A stretch of DNA of 64,000 nucleotides from Mycolicibacterium stellerae (GCF_003719305.1 NZ_RARC01000016.1:1-64000); one strand, 5' to 3'; positions 17,301 through 25,150 are shown, counted from the stretch's first letter. The notes: a model not told the origin generated them from the sequence alone. A program made the numbers and translations.

Positions 17301-17506
17301 GCGAGGAGATCTGCGCGTGGATCAAGATGCGGCCGGGCACCCGTGCACTTGATGTCGACGCCGTGCGCGCGTTCTCGTCGGGCAAGCTCGCCCATTACAA
17401 GATTCCCCGCTACGTGCGCATCGTCGACGAGTTCCCGATGACCGTCACCGGGAAGGTTCGCAAGGTCGACATGAGGGCCGAGACGGTGCGCCTGCTGGAG
17501 CTTTGA
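14375..17506 (+). CDS. Two complete acyl-CoA ligases fused in one protein
   Basis: 1043 residues containing two full adenylate-forming (ANL) ligases in tandem. Module 1 (about 1-510) has YTSGTTGFPKGAV, FGQTECSP, WFHSGDM, DRKKDMIISGGENIYS and the A10 lysine in NAGGKVLKNRLR. Module 2 (about 525-1043) repeats all of these: YTSGTTGSPKGAT, YGMTETSP, WMHTGDL, GRIKDMVIRGGENIYP and TVTGKVRKVDMR. Both look catalytically intact. The linker runs from about SEHGTARSY to LLDETIGV. The GTG at 14375 has AAGGAGG 5-6 nt upstream. It would activate two carboxylates, or one at two stages, as CoA thioesters for the dehydrogenases encoded upstream. No stop or ribosome site separates the modules. Confidence 0.9.
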   Translation: MITGITLSDVLARHAEVRPDEVAFCDAMRRCTFRELDNRVNRLANALCERGIRHGDRVAALGLNSLELVESWLAVLRLGAIAVPVNFRLVADEVAYVLADSGSTAVIADVALKPVVAQALAGAPTVHTVLTIGGDLDAIIAEADDSAVHAVVADDAPAFIMYTSGTTGFPKGAVITHRNLYLHAFSSIATLGHHSDDDCWMAVAPLFHTAGISGMLPTFLTGGRVVIPPSGGFDPNATLATMVDEQVTSCFMVPSAWQMICATPDLGSHDLSRLRRVWWGAAPASTTLLATMIESFPGAEIIAAFGQTECSPITCLLRGEDSIRKIGSVGTPMLNVEVRVVDDDMNDVPRGEVGEIVYLGPLLMKEYWNKPVETAEAFRGGWFHSGDMVSQDADGYFYVVDRKKDMIISGGENIYSAEVENVLAAHAKVAEAAVIGVPDPKWGETPMAVIVPHHPADPPTGEEIDTHCRGRLAPYKRPRHVVVVDALPRNAGGKVLKNRLRSEHGTARSYTAGPDDTTLLDETIGVNFERTVTAHPEVEALVDVPSDRRWTYAELNSEIDLVARALIASGVKKSDRVGIWSPNCPEWTILQFATAKIGAILVTVNPAYRSHELAYVLRHSGVRMLVSATQFKTSDYRSILDEVRSQVPDLTEVVFLDTDDWARLRQRSEQVSADELRARMTELEPSDPINIQYTSGTTGSPKGATLSHRNILNNGFFVTELINLRPGDRLCIPVPFYHCFGMVMGNLGCTTHGATMVIPAAGFDPGATLAAIEKEHCTAVYGVPTMFIAMLGQPDLAERDLSSLRTGIMAGATCPTEVMKRCMNEMNMSEVAIAYGMTETSPVSCQTLIDDDIEYRTATVGRAHPHVEIKIIDPDTGEITKRGQAGEFCTRGYSVMLGYWCDDEKTREAIDEDGWMHTGDLAVMRDDGYCVIVGRIKDMVIRGGENIYPREIEEFLYTHPDVDDVQVIGVPDTVYGEEICAWIKMRPGTRALDVDAVRAFSSGKLAHYKIPRYVRIVDEFPMTVTGKVRKVDMRAETVRLLEL

Positions 17507-17622
17507 CGGGTTGGCAGTCACGGCGGGAATGTGTCGCGCGACCCCCAACTTGTTAGGGAGTGCCGGGCCGGTCACGACATCGGCGGCTCGACGGTCGCAA
17601 TCAATTCTCGAGGGAGACCTTC

Positions 17623-18498
17623 ATGGACGTCGGCATTCATGTGCCCGTATTCGATATCGACGGCGGAACCACCGCCATCGCCGATGAGCTCGCCCGAGTC
17701 GGTGCCGCAGTGGAGGCGTCTGGAGCGAACTGGCTGTCCTTCATGGACCACTTCTTCCAGATCGAGCCCACCGGCCTGCCCGCCGAGTCGAACATGCTGG
17801 AGGGCTACACGACGCTGGGCTACCTCGCCGCCCACACCTCGACAGTCAGCCTCGGCCTGCTGGTCACCGGCGTGACCTACCGCCATCCCGGCATCCTCGC
17901 CAAGACCATCACCACTCTGGACGTGCTGTCGGGCGGCCGCGCGGTGCTCGGCCTCGGCGCCGCGTGGTTCGAGCGCGAGCACCGCGGGCTCGGCGTGCCG
18001 TACCCGCCGCTGGCCGAACGGTTCGAACGGCTCGAAGAGGCACTGCAGATCTGCAACCAGATGTGGGACCCGGGCAACAACGGCCCGTATGCGGGCAAGC
18101 ACTACCAGCTCGACGAGACGTTGTGTTCACCGCAGCCCATCAACCGTCCCAAGGTGATGATCGGCGGTAGCGGGGAGCGCAAGACGCTGCGGCTGGTCGC
18201 GCAGTACGGCGACGCGTGCAATCTCTTCGCCAGCTCGCCTGAGGAGGTCGCACACAAGCTCGAAGTCTTGCGCAGACACTGCGACGACGTCGGCCGCGAC
18301 TTCGACGACATCCGCACGACGGTGTCGGCGAACAATCCTCGGCACAGCCCGGAGACTCGCGACGCGTTCGTCGCCCAGATGGCCGGCTACGCCGAACTCG
18401 GTGTGCAGACCGCGATCACCATGCCCACCACCGGCTCGCCCGCTGCCTGGATCGATGGCATGGCGCCTGCGTTTCGGCAGCTCGCCGAGCTCGGATAG
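17623..18498 (+). CDS. LLM-class (probably F420-dependent) oxidoreductase
   Basis: 291-residue luciferase-like TIM barrel, of the shorter type usually assigned F420 in mycobacteria. It shows DVGIHVPVFDIDGG, FMDHFFQI, LGLLVTGVTYRHPGILAKT, GGRAVLGLGAAWFEREH and IGGSGERKTLRLVAQYGD. The ATG at 17623 follows AGGGAG. It lies 116 nt after the fused ligase on the same strand and is probably part of the same catabolic set; the hydride acceptor and substrate are not determinable here. Confidence 0.87.
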   Translation: MDVGIHVPVFDIDGGTTAIADELARVGAAVEASGANWLSFMDHFFQIEPTGLPAESNMLEGYTTLGYLAAHTSTVSLGLLVTGVTYRHPGILAKTITTLDVLSGGRAVLGLGAAWFEREHRGLGVPYPPLAERFERLEEALQICNQMWDPGNNGPYAGKHYQLDETLCSPQPINRPKVMIGGSGERKTLRLVAQYGDACNLFASSPEEVAHKLEVLRRHCDDVGRDFDDIRTTVSANNPRHSPETRDAFVAQMAGYAELGVQTAITMPTTGSPAAWIDGMAPAFRQLAELG

Positions 18499-18537
18499 GC
18501 GGTGCTCGCAGGGTGCTTGCGCGGCGTCCCGCGCCGT

Positions 18538-18555
18538 TACTAGGATGTCCTAGTA
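18538..18555. promoter_or_regulatory. Perfect palindrome upstream of mmsA
   Basis: TACTAGGA-TG-TCCTAGTA: two 8-bp arms with a 2-bp centre, 29 nt before the mmsA ATG. The size and symmetry fit a TetR- or GntR-family operator placed over a promoter. No regulator gene lies next to it, so the binding protein is unknown. Confidence 0.6.
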
Positions 18556-18584
18556 TTCGGAATTTTCGGTCAAGGGGCCTGCTC

Positions 18585-20102
18585 ATGAGCACACAGATCC
18601 AACACTTCATCGACGGTCGCCGTAGCAACCTGGCGTCGACGCGAACCGCCGACGTGATGAACCCAAGCACCGGCGAAGTACAGGCCCAGGTCTTGATGGC
18701 CTCCACCGCCGACGTCGACACCGCGGTGGCCTCGGCCGTCGAGGCGCAAAAGGTGTGGGCCGCCTTCAACCCGCAGCGCCGGGCCCGCGTGATGATGAAG
18801 TTCATCGACCTGGTCAACGCCAACGTCGAGGAACTGGCCGAACTGCTGTCGCTGGAACACGGCAAGACCGTTGCGGATTCCAAGGGCGACATCCAGCGCG
18901 GCATCGAAGTGATCGAGTTCGCCATCGGCATCCCGCACCTGATCAAGGGTGAGTACACCGAGGGCGCAGGCACGGGCATCGACGTGTACTCACTGCGGCA
19001 GCCGCTCGGCGTGGTCGCGGGTATCACCCCGTTCAACTTCCCGGCGATGATCCCGCTGTGGAAGGCGGGTCCCGCGCTGGCGTGCGGCAACGCGTTCATC
19101 CTCAAGCCGTCCGAGCGCGACCCGTCGGTGCCGGTACGCCTGGCCGAGCTATTCATCGAAGCCGGCCTGCCCCCTGGCGTCTTCCAGGTCGTCCATGGCG
19201 ACAAGGAGGCCGTCGACGCAATTCTCGAGCATCCGGAGATCCAAGCCGTCGGTTTCGTCGGCAGCTCCGACATCGCGCAGTACATCTATTCGACCGCCGC
19301 GGCGCACGGCAAGCGCGCACAGTGTTTCGGCGGCGCCAAGAACCACATGATCGTGATGCCCGATGCGGACCTCGACAACGCCGTCGATGCGCTGATCGGC
19401 GCGGGCTACGGCAGCGCGGGCGAGCGCTGCATGGCCATCAGCGTCGCGGTGCCGGTCGGCGAGGAAACCGCAAACCGGTTGCGCGCCAGGCTCGTCGAGC
19501 GCATCAATCAGTTGCGCGTCGGCCACAGCCTTGACCCAAAGGCCGATTACGGCCCGCTGGTCACCGAGGCGGCTCTGAAGCGGGTCCGCGACTACATCGC
19601 CGCGGGCATCGAAGCAGGCGCGGAAGCTGTCGTCGACGGACGCGAACGCGCCACTGACGAACTGACTTTCGATGAGGCCGACCTGTCGAAGGGCTACTTC
19701 ATCGGCCCGACCCTGTTCGACCACGTCACCAGTGATATGTCGATCTACACCGACGAGATCTTCGGCCCGGTGCTGTGCATCGTGCGCGCTAACGATTACG
19801 AAGAAGCATTGCGGCTGCCCACCGAACATGAGTACGGCAACGGCGTCGCCATTTTCACTCGCGATGGTGACACCGCACGCGACTTCGTGTCCCGGGTTCA
19901 GGTCGGCATGGTCGGCGTGAACGTGCCAATTCCGGTGCCGGTGGCATACCACACCTTCGGCGGCTGGAAGCGGTCCGGGTTCGGCGATCTCAACCAACAT
20001 GGGCCGTCGTCGATCATCTTCTACACGAAGGTCAAGACCGTGACTCAACGGTGGCCCGCGGGCAGCCACGGCGCCGAGTTCGTCATCCCCACAATGAAGT
20101 AA
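18585..20102 (+). CDS. mmsA: CoA-acylating methylmalonate-semialdehyde dehydrogenase
   Basis: 505-residue ALDH-superfamily enzyme. It oxidises methylmalonate (or malonate) semialdehyde with NAD and CoA to propionyl-CoA (or acetyl-CoA), at the end of valine breakdown. The MMSDH-specific features are TPFNFPAMIPLWK and the catalytic Cys282 in GERCMAIS, with no general-base Glu. The C-terminal VPIPVPVAYHTFGGWKRS block is also typical. The ATG at 18585 has AAGGGG 7 nt upstream. It is followed by fadE9 and mmsB in the order known from the M. tuberculosis Rv0753c-Rv0751c cluster. Confidence 0.95.
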   Translation: MSTQIQHFIDGRRSNLASTRTADVMNPSTGEVQAQVLMASTADVDTAVASAVEAQKVWAAFNPQRRARVMMKFIDLVNANVEELAELLSLEHGKTVADSKGDIQRGIEVIEFAIGIPHLIKGEYTEGAGTGIDVYSLRQPLGVVAGITPFNFPAMIPLWKAGPALACGNAFILKPSERDPSVPVRLAELFIEAGLPPGVFQVVHGDKEAVDAILEHPEIQAVGFVGSSDIAQYIYSTAAAHGKRAQCFGGAKNHMIVMPDADLDNAVDALIGAGYGSAGERCMAISVAVPVGEETANRLRARLVERINQLRVGHSLDPKADYGPLVTEAALKRVRDYIAAGIEAGAEAVVDGRERATDELTFDEADLSKGYFIGPTLFDHVTSDMSIYTDEIFGPVLCIVRANDYEEALRLPTEHEYGNGVAIFTRDGDTARDFVSRVQVGMVGVNVPIPVPVAYHTFGGWKRSGFGDLNQHGPSSIIFYTKVKTVTQRWPAGSHGAEFVIPTMK

Positions 20103-20120
20103 CCCCGAAAGCAGAGCCAC

Positions 20121-21287
20121 GTGCAGTTCTTCGGTCTTGACGACGACGAACGCGTGATCGCCGAGACGGCGGCAGCGTTCGCCGAAAAGCGTCTTGCCCC
20201 AAATGCGTTGGAGTGGGACAAGTCGCATCACTTTCCGATCGACGAGCTGCGCGAGGCCGCCGAGTTGGGCATGGCGGCGATCTACTGCGGTGAAGACGCC
20301 GGCGGCAGCGGCCTCCGTCGCATCGACGCCGTCCGCATCTTCGAACAGCTGGCCACCGCCGATCCGACGGTCGCTGCGTTTTTGTCCATCCACAACATGT
20401 GCTCGTGGATGGTCGACACCTATGGCACGCACGAACAACGCAAGTCATGGGTGCCGAAGCTCGCCTCGATGGAGGCCATCGCCAGCTACTGCCTGACCGA
20501 GCCGGGCGCGGGATCGGACGCCGGCGCACTGCGCACCAAGGCCGTCCCCGACGGCGACCACTACGTGCTCGACGGCGTCAAGCAGTTCATCTCCGGCGCA
20601 GGCGAGTCCGACGTCTACATCGTGATGGCCAGAACCGGCGGCGACGGACCCCGTGGTATTTCGGCGTTCATCGTCGAAAAGGACACCCCCGGACTGAGTT
20701 TCGGCGCGAACGAGGAGAAGATGGGCTGGCATGCCCAGCCCACCGCACAGGTCATCTTCGAGGGCGTCCGGGTTCCCGTCGATGCGATGCTCGGCGGCGC
20801 CGATGGCGAGGGCACCGGCTTCTCCATCGCGATGAACGGCCTCAACGGCGGCCGGATCAACATCGCGGCGTGCTCACTGGGCGGCGCGCAGGCCGCCTAC
20901 GACAAGGCGGCGGGCTATCTGGCCGACCGGCAGGCGTTCGGCGGCGCGCTTCTCGACGAGCCGACGATCCGGTTCTCTCTCGCCGACATGGCCACGGCGT
21001 TGGAGGCATCGCGAACGCTGTTGTGGAGAGCGGCAGCTGCGCTGGACGACAACCACCCCGACAAGGTCGAGCTGTGCGCGATGGCGAAGCGGTACGTCAC
21101 AGACGCCTGCTTCGACGTCGCCGATCAGGCGCTACAACTGCACGGCGGTTACGGCTATCTCACCGAGTACGGGCTGGAGAAGATCGTCCGCGACCTGCGG
21201 GTGCATCGAATCCTCGAGGGCACCAACGAAATCATGCGCGTGGTCATCGGTCGGGCCGAAGCAGCCCGCGCCCGCGCCTCTGCATAG
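20121..21287 (+). CDS. fadE9: Acyl-CoA dehydrogenase, isobutyryl-CoA dehydrogenase type
   Basis: 388-residue acyl-CoA dehydrogenase with all core motifs: CLTEPGAGSDAGALRT, KQFISGAGESDVYIVMARTG, and the catalytic Glu in HRILEGTNEIMRVVIGR. Position between mmsA and mmsB makes isobutyryl-CoA dehydrogenase of the valine pathway the best assignment, as for FadE9 in M. tuberculosis. The start is a GTG 18 nt after mmsA, with a weak ribosome site (CGAAAG), so translation may depend on the upstream gene. Confidence 0.9.
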   Translation: MQFFGLDDDERVIAETAAAFAEKRLAPNALEWDKSHHFPIDELREAAELGMAAIYCGEDAGGSGLRRIDAVRIFEQLATADPTVAAFLSIHNMCSWMVDTYGTHEQRKSWVPKLASMEAIASYCLTEPGAGSDAGALRTKAVPDGDHYVLDGVKQFISGAGESDVYIVMARTGGDGPRGISAFIVEKDTPGLSFGANEEKMGWHAQPTAQVIFEGVRVPVDAMLGGADGEGTGFSIAMNGLNGGRINIAACSLGGAQAAYDKAAGYLADRQAFGGALLDEPTIRFSLADMATALEASRTLLWRAAAALDDNHPDKVELCAMAKRYVTDACFDVADQALQLHGGYGYLTEYGLEKIVRDLRVHRILEGTNEIMRVVIGRAEAARARASA

Positions 21288-21400
21288 AAAGGTCCGTGCA
21301 TGAGCACCCGAAGGCGACCACGAGTGAGGATCGCAGCGAGGAACGAGCGAGGACCGGTGGGCCCACGCCCGCAGGGCAGGGGACGAGTGGGAGACGAGGC

Positions 21401-22273
21401 ATGAACATCGCGTTCTTGGGGCTGGGCAACATGGGCGGACCGATGGCGGCGAACCTCGTCGCCGCCGGGCACACCGTGCACGGCTTCGACCCGGTGCCCG
21501 CCCTCAAGGAAGCGGCGCAGGCCAACGGCGTCACCGTCTTCGACTCCGGCGCCGCGGCGGTGGCCGAAGCCGACGTCGTGATCAGCTCGCTGCCCAACGG
21601 CGCGGTCGTCAAGGCGTGTTACGACGAGGTATTACCCGCGGCGAAGGCCGGTGCGCTGTTCATCGACACGTCGACCATCTCGGTCGCCGATGCCCGCGAC
21701 ATCCACAAGCAGGCCGTCGAGCAGGGCTTCGCGCAACTCGACGCCCCGGTGTCGGGCGGCGTCAAGGGCGCAACGGCCGGGACGCTGGCGTTCATGGTCG
21801 GCGGCGAGGACGAAGCCGTCGAACGCGCGCGTCCGGTGTTGGAGCCGTTGGCGGGCAAGATCATTCACTGCGGCGGCTCCGGCAATGGCCAGAGCGCCAA
21901 GCTGTGCAACAACATGGTGCTGGCGGTGCAGCAGATCGCCGTCGGGGAGGCCTTCGTGCTGGCCGAGAAGCTCGGCCTTTCGGCGCAGTCGCTGTTCGAC
22001 GTGATCACCGGAGCCACCGGCAACTGCTGGTCGGTACACACCAACTGTCCGGTGCCCGGCCCGGTCCCGACATCGCCTGCCAACAACGACTTCAAGCCCG
22101 GCTTCGCGACCGCGCTGATGAACAAGGACCTCGGCCTGGCGATGGATGCGGTGAACTCGACCGGCTCGACCGCGCCGCTGGGAACCCACGCCGCCGAGAT
22201 CTATGCGAAGTACGCGGCCGACCACGCCAACAAGGACTTCAGCGCGGTGATCGAACTGCTGCGTGGCAGCTGA
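21401..22273 (+). CDS. mmsB: 3-hydroxyisobutyrate dehydrogenase
   Basis: 290-residue beta-hydroxyacid dehydrogenase. It oxidises 3-hydroxyisobutyrate to methylmalonate semialdehyde, the substrate of MmsA. Visible: FLGLGNMGGPMAANL dinucleotide site (5-19), substrate motif DAPVSGGVKGATAGT (114-128) and catalytic Lys167 in GNGQSAKLCNN. The ATG at 21401 is used; a longer in-frame reading upstream only retraces fadE9 in another frame. A 113-nt purine-rich spacer separates it from fadE9. Its stop is 5 nt from the end of the convergent HAD gene. Confidence 0.94.
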   Translation: MNIAFLGLGNMGGPMAANLVAAGHTVHGFDPVPALKEAAQANGVTVFDSGAAAVAEADVVISSLPNGAVVKACYDEVLPAAKAGALFIDTSTISVADARDIHKQAVEQGFAQLDAPVSGGVKGATAGTLAFMVGGEDEAVERARPVLEPLAGKIIHCGGSGNGQSAKLCNNMVLAVQQIAVGEAFVLAEKLGLSAQSLFDVITGATGNCWSVHTNCPVPGPVPTSPANNDFKPGFATALMNKDLGLAMDAVNSTGSTAPLGTHAAEIYAKYAADHANKDFSAVIELLRGS

Positions 22274-22278
22274 GGTCT

Positions 22279-23082
22279 CTAGGCTGCGTCGGCAGGCTTG
22301 CGCGCCGCATACCACCGGCCGTGAAGCCGCCGACAGTCCGCGATTCGCATCCGCTCGCCGCCTGCGTAGTCGGGCCGGACCGCCACCGCAGCGGGGATAT
22401 CGGGGGCACCGTCACCGGTGATGACCGCGGTGGCCAGACCCGTGGAGGTCGCCGCGCGCAGCCCCGAAGCGGAACCCGTGACTGCGAGGGCGTTCTCCGC
22501 GGGTATCCCGAGCTCCCACAGTGCGGTTCGGAAAGCCTCGGGATCCGGCATGGGCTTCTTGACATCGTCGGCGGTCACCACTGTTTCGACGACACCGTCG
22601 CCGACCAGTTGTCGCACCAACGGCTCCACCCAGCTTCGCTGGCCACCTGCAACGACGCTCACCACCACCCCGGCGGTGAAAGCTTCCATGACGAGATCGA
22701 CCAGGCCCGGTCGCGGCGTCAGGTCGGCGTCGAGGATCATCTCGTCGAGCATCATGGTCTTGGTCGTGTAGATGTCGTCGGCGAGCAGCTTGGTCAGCAC
22801 GTCCGACTCGGTTGAAACGCCGCGCTTGCGAAGCTCGGCCGTGATCCGCTGGCGTTCATCGGTCAGCGCCAGCAGCTTGCGGTACCGCGTCACCGACCAC
22901 TCGAAGTTCAGACCGTGCGCGGCGAACGCCGCGTTGTAGGCCACGCGATGCCCCTCGCATTCGACGTCGGCGAGGGCATCGAGATCGAAGACCAGTGCAC
23001 GGAGCGGGTTCACGTCGGCGCCGACCGGTGAATTGCAATCCCACCAGAACCGACCGGCGCGCCAGGTCTTGGGCTGTGTCAT
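22279..23082 (-). CDS. HAD-superfamily protein, CbbY/phosphatase-like, with altered motifs
   Basis: 267-residue HAD-like protein with a CbbY-type cap (HRVAYNAAFAAHGLNFEWSVTRYRKLL). Motif I reads FDLDALAD in place of DxDGT; the Lys motif is present in DDVKKPMPDPEAF. Motif IV, normally E-D-S with the metal-binding acids, reads VTGSASGLRAAT, so the EDS acidic pair is gone. A phosphatase or phosphoglucomutase activity is therefore doubtful. The start is the ATG at 23082; an in-frame GTG at 23088 is possible. It converges on mmsB with a 5-nt gap. Confidence 0.75.
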   Translation of the reverse strand: MTQPKTWRAGRFWWDCNSPVGADVNPLRALVFDLDALADVECEGHRVAYNAAFAAHGLNFEWSVTRYRKLLALTDERQRITAELRKRGVSTESDVLTKLLADDIYTTKTMMLDEMILDADLTPRPGLVDLVMEAFTAGVVVSVVAGGQRSWVEPLVRQLVGDGVVETVVTADDVKKPMPDPEAFRTALWELGIPAENALAVTGSASGLRAATSTGLATAVITGDGAPDIPAAVAVRPDYAGGERMRIADCRRLHGRWYAARKPADAA

Positions 23083-23192
23083 GGGCACCCGTCAAGGGTG
23101 ACCCAGAGCACAGGGTGCCGACCTCCCCCATTCGGGGGATTGGCCAGGCCAAGTTGCGTAACCCCGATGAACCCCGGCTCTAAGGTGTTGCC

Positions 23193-23870
23193 ATGGCGTC
23201 CGACAGCCCGCTCGCCTCCCGACCAGTGCGAATCGTCCTTGTGGACGATCACGAGATGGTCATCGAGGGTCTCAAGGCGATGATCGCTGCCTTCTCCGAC
23301 CGGGTGACCGTGGTCGGCCAGGCCGTGGGTGCTGAGCGGGCGCTCAGCGTGGTCGACGACCTCGATCCCGACGTCGTGCTCACCGATGTGCGCATGCAGG
23401 GTTCCAGCGGCCTCGACCTGTGCCAGTCGCTTCGCCAGCGGCGACCGGACCGCAAGGTCGTCATGCTGTCGGTCTACGACGATGAGCAGTACCTCTTTCA
23501 GGCCCTGCGTGTCGGAGCGTCCGGCTATCTGTTGAAGAGCATCAGCAGCGATGAGCTGGTGCGCCAGCTGGAGTTCGTGCACGGCGGCGCCACGGCGATC
23601 GATCCGAGCATGGCGGCCAGGGCGGCCGATACCGCGGCAAGGATGCAGCGCGACGAGTTCTGGCCGGGCGCCCGTCAGGGCCTCACCCAGCGAGAGAGCG
23701 AAATCCTGTCCTACGTCGTCAACGGCCTGTCCAACCGCGGCATCGCCAGCAAGCTGGTGATCGGCGACGAGACGGTCAAGACACACCTGCGGTCGATCTA
23801 CCGCAAGCTCGGCGTCAGCGACCGGACCGGTGCGGTCGCGACCGCGTTGCGGGAAGGCATCTACCAGTGA
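23193..23870 (+). CDS. NarL/LuxR-family response regulator
   Basis: 225 residues: a receiver domain with the acidic pair Asp18-Asp19, phospho-acceptor Asp65 in VVLTDVRM and Lys in GYLLKSIS, then a LuxR-type HTH (LTQRESEILSYVVNGLSNRG, VKTHLRSIYRKLGV). TAAGGT at 23181-23186 sits 6 nt before the ATG, matching the -10/leaderless spacing seen at other genes here, so the transcript probably starts at the ATG. The next gene, its cognate kinase, overlaps by 4 bp. Confidence 0.92.
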   Translation: MASDSPLASRPVRIVLVDDHEMVIEGLKAMIAAFSDRVTVVGQAVGAERALSVVDDLDPDVVLTDVRMQGSSGLDLCQSLRQRRPDRKVVMLSVYDDEQYLFQALRVGASGYLLKSISSDELVRQLEFVHGGATAIDPSMAARAADTAARMQRDEFWPGARQGLTQRESEILSYVVNGLSNRGIASKLVIGDETVKTHLRSIYRKLGVSDRTGAVATALREGIYQ

Positions 23871-25114
23871 GTCCAGTCGGAGGAGGCCCCCTGCGCCCCA
23901 ACGCCGTTCGCGACCTCGTCGACGCCGATCGCGAGCTCGCGCTGCTGCGCGAGTTGATCCAGGCCGCGTCCAGCGGCCCCGGCGTCGAACCGCTCGCCGC
24001 CGCGGCCGCCAGGATGATCACCGCGGCCACCGCCACCGACGTCTGTTTCGTGCACGTCCTCGACGACAGCGACCGCTCGCTGACGCTGGCGGGCGCGACA
24101 CCGCCGTTCGATTCCGAGGTCGGCAAGATCCGGCTGCCGCTTGGTTCCGGCGTCTCGGGTTGGGTGGCCAGTCACCGCGAGCCCGTCGTCATCACCCACG
24201 ACAAGGAGTCCGACCCTCGATACCTGCCGTTCGAGTCCCTCCGCGGATCCGACTTCACGTCGATGGTGTCGGTGCCGATGGAGACCGACCCCGGCGGTCT
24301 CGTCGGGGTGCTCAACGTGCACACCGTCGCGCGGCGCGAGTTCACGCCGGGCGACGTGGAGCTGCTCCTGGTGATCGGTCAGCTCATCGCGGGCGCCCTG
24401 CACCAGGCGCGGCTGCACCGCCAGTTGGTGGTGCGCGAACGCGCACACGAGAACTTCGTCGAGCAGGTCATCGAGGCCCAGGAACTCGAGCGCCGCCGGC
24501 TGGCTGGCGACATCCACGACGGCATCTCCCAGCGGTTGATCACGTTGTCCTATCGGCTCGACGCGGCGACCCGCGCCGCCGAAACCGATCCGGCCACCAT
24601 GGCCGAACAGCTGGCCATGGCAAGGGAACTGGTCGACCTGACGCTTCAGGAGGCACGCGCGGCGATCGGTGGGCTTCGGCCTCCGGTGCTCGACGACCTC
24701 GGGCTGGCCGGTGGGCTGGCCAGCCTGGCGCGCTCGATCCCGCAAATCGACGTTCAGGTCGAAGTCACCGAAACGCGGCTGCCGGACCATATCGAAATCG
24801 CGTTGTACCGCATCGCGCAGGAGTGCCTGCAGAACGTCGTCAAGCATGCGGGCGCGTCGCAGGCGCGGCTGACGTTCGCGGTCGACCAGGAAACGGCACG
24901 CCTCGAAATCGTCGACGACGGGGTGGGTTTCGACACGTTCGAGCATCCGTTGGGCAGCGACGAGATGGGTGGCTACGGCCTGCTTTCGATGGCCGAGCGG
25001 GCCGAGATCGTCGGCGGCCGACTGAACATCCGCTCGCGACCTGGCGCGGGCACCGCGGTCACGGCGACCATCCCGCTGCCCTCTCCCCCGCGAGCAGACG
25101 CAAAAGTCCCCTAA
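23867..25114 (+). CDS. GAF-domain sensor histidine kinase (HisKA_3/NarX type)
   Basis: 415-residue cytoplasmic kinase without membrane segments. A GAF domain occupies about 40-175. The HisKA_3 dimerisation helix carries phospho-accepting His217 in ELERRRLAGDIHDGISQR, and the ATPase has QNVVKHAGAS, DDGVGFD and GGYGLLSMAERAEIVGG. The GTG start overlaps the regulator stop (GTGA), so the two are translationally coupled. Its last seven codons and the stop lie inside the left arm of the 25089-25150 hairpin. The signal is unknown; in mycobacteria the GAF kinases of DevR-type systems sense redox or gases, but no haem ligand was identified here. Confidence 0.92.
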   Translation: MSPVGGGPLRPNAVRDLVDADRELALLRELIQAASSGPGVEPLAAAAARMITAATATDVCFVHVLDDSDRSLTLAGATPPFDSEVGKIRLPLGSGVSGWVASHREPVVITHDKESDPRYLPFESLRGSDFTSMVSVPMETDPGGLVGVLNVHTVARREFTPGDVELLLVIGQLIAGALHQARLHRQLVVRERAHENFVEQVIEAQELERRRLAGDIHDGISQRLITLSYRLDAATRAAETDPATMAEQLAMARELVDLTLQEARAAIGGLRPPVLDDLGLAGGLASLARSIPQIDVQVEVTETRLPDHIEIALYRIAQECLQNVVKHAGASQARLTFAVDQETARLEIVDDGVGFDTFEHPLGSDEMGGYGLLSMAERAEIVGGRLNIRSRPGAGTAVTATIPLPSPPRADAKVP

Positions 25115-25150
25115 TTCGCGGAATTTCGGGGACTTTTGCGTCTGCTCGCG
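25089..25150. terminator. Very long convergent hairpin terminator
   Basis: A 23-bp perfect inverted repeat (25089-25111 with 25128-25150); the 16-nt loop itself contains a 5-bp palindrome (AATTC/GAATT). It begins inside the kinase coding end and stops at the first base of the convergent MarR stop codon, so it can terminate both transcripts. The right arm shares a 16-base stretch with the terminator region at 57546-57561. Confidence 0.85.

Noticed and set aside
20399..21400. A long upstream extension of the mmsB frame over fadE9
   Set aside because: The part before 21401 is Arg-rich out-of-frame reading of fadE9; the MmsB start with its GLGNMGG motif is at 21401.
21288..21400. Purine-rich spacer between fadE9 and mmsB that could encode a short peptide from 21300
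   Set aside because: The possible peptide is Arg-rich with no domain and the ATG has only a weak site; more likely a spacer with short GA-rich repeats.
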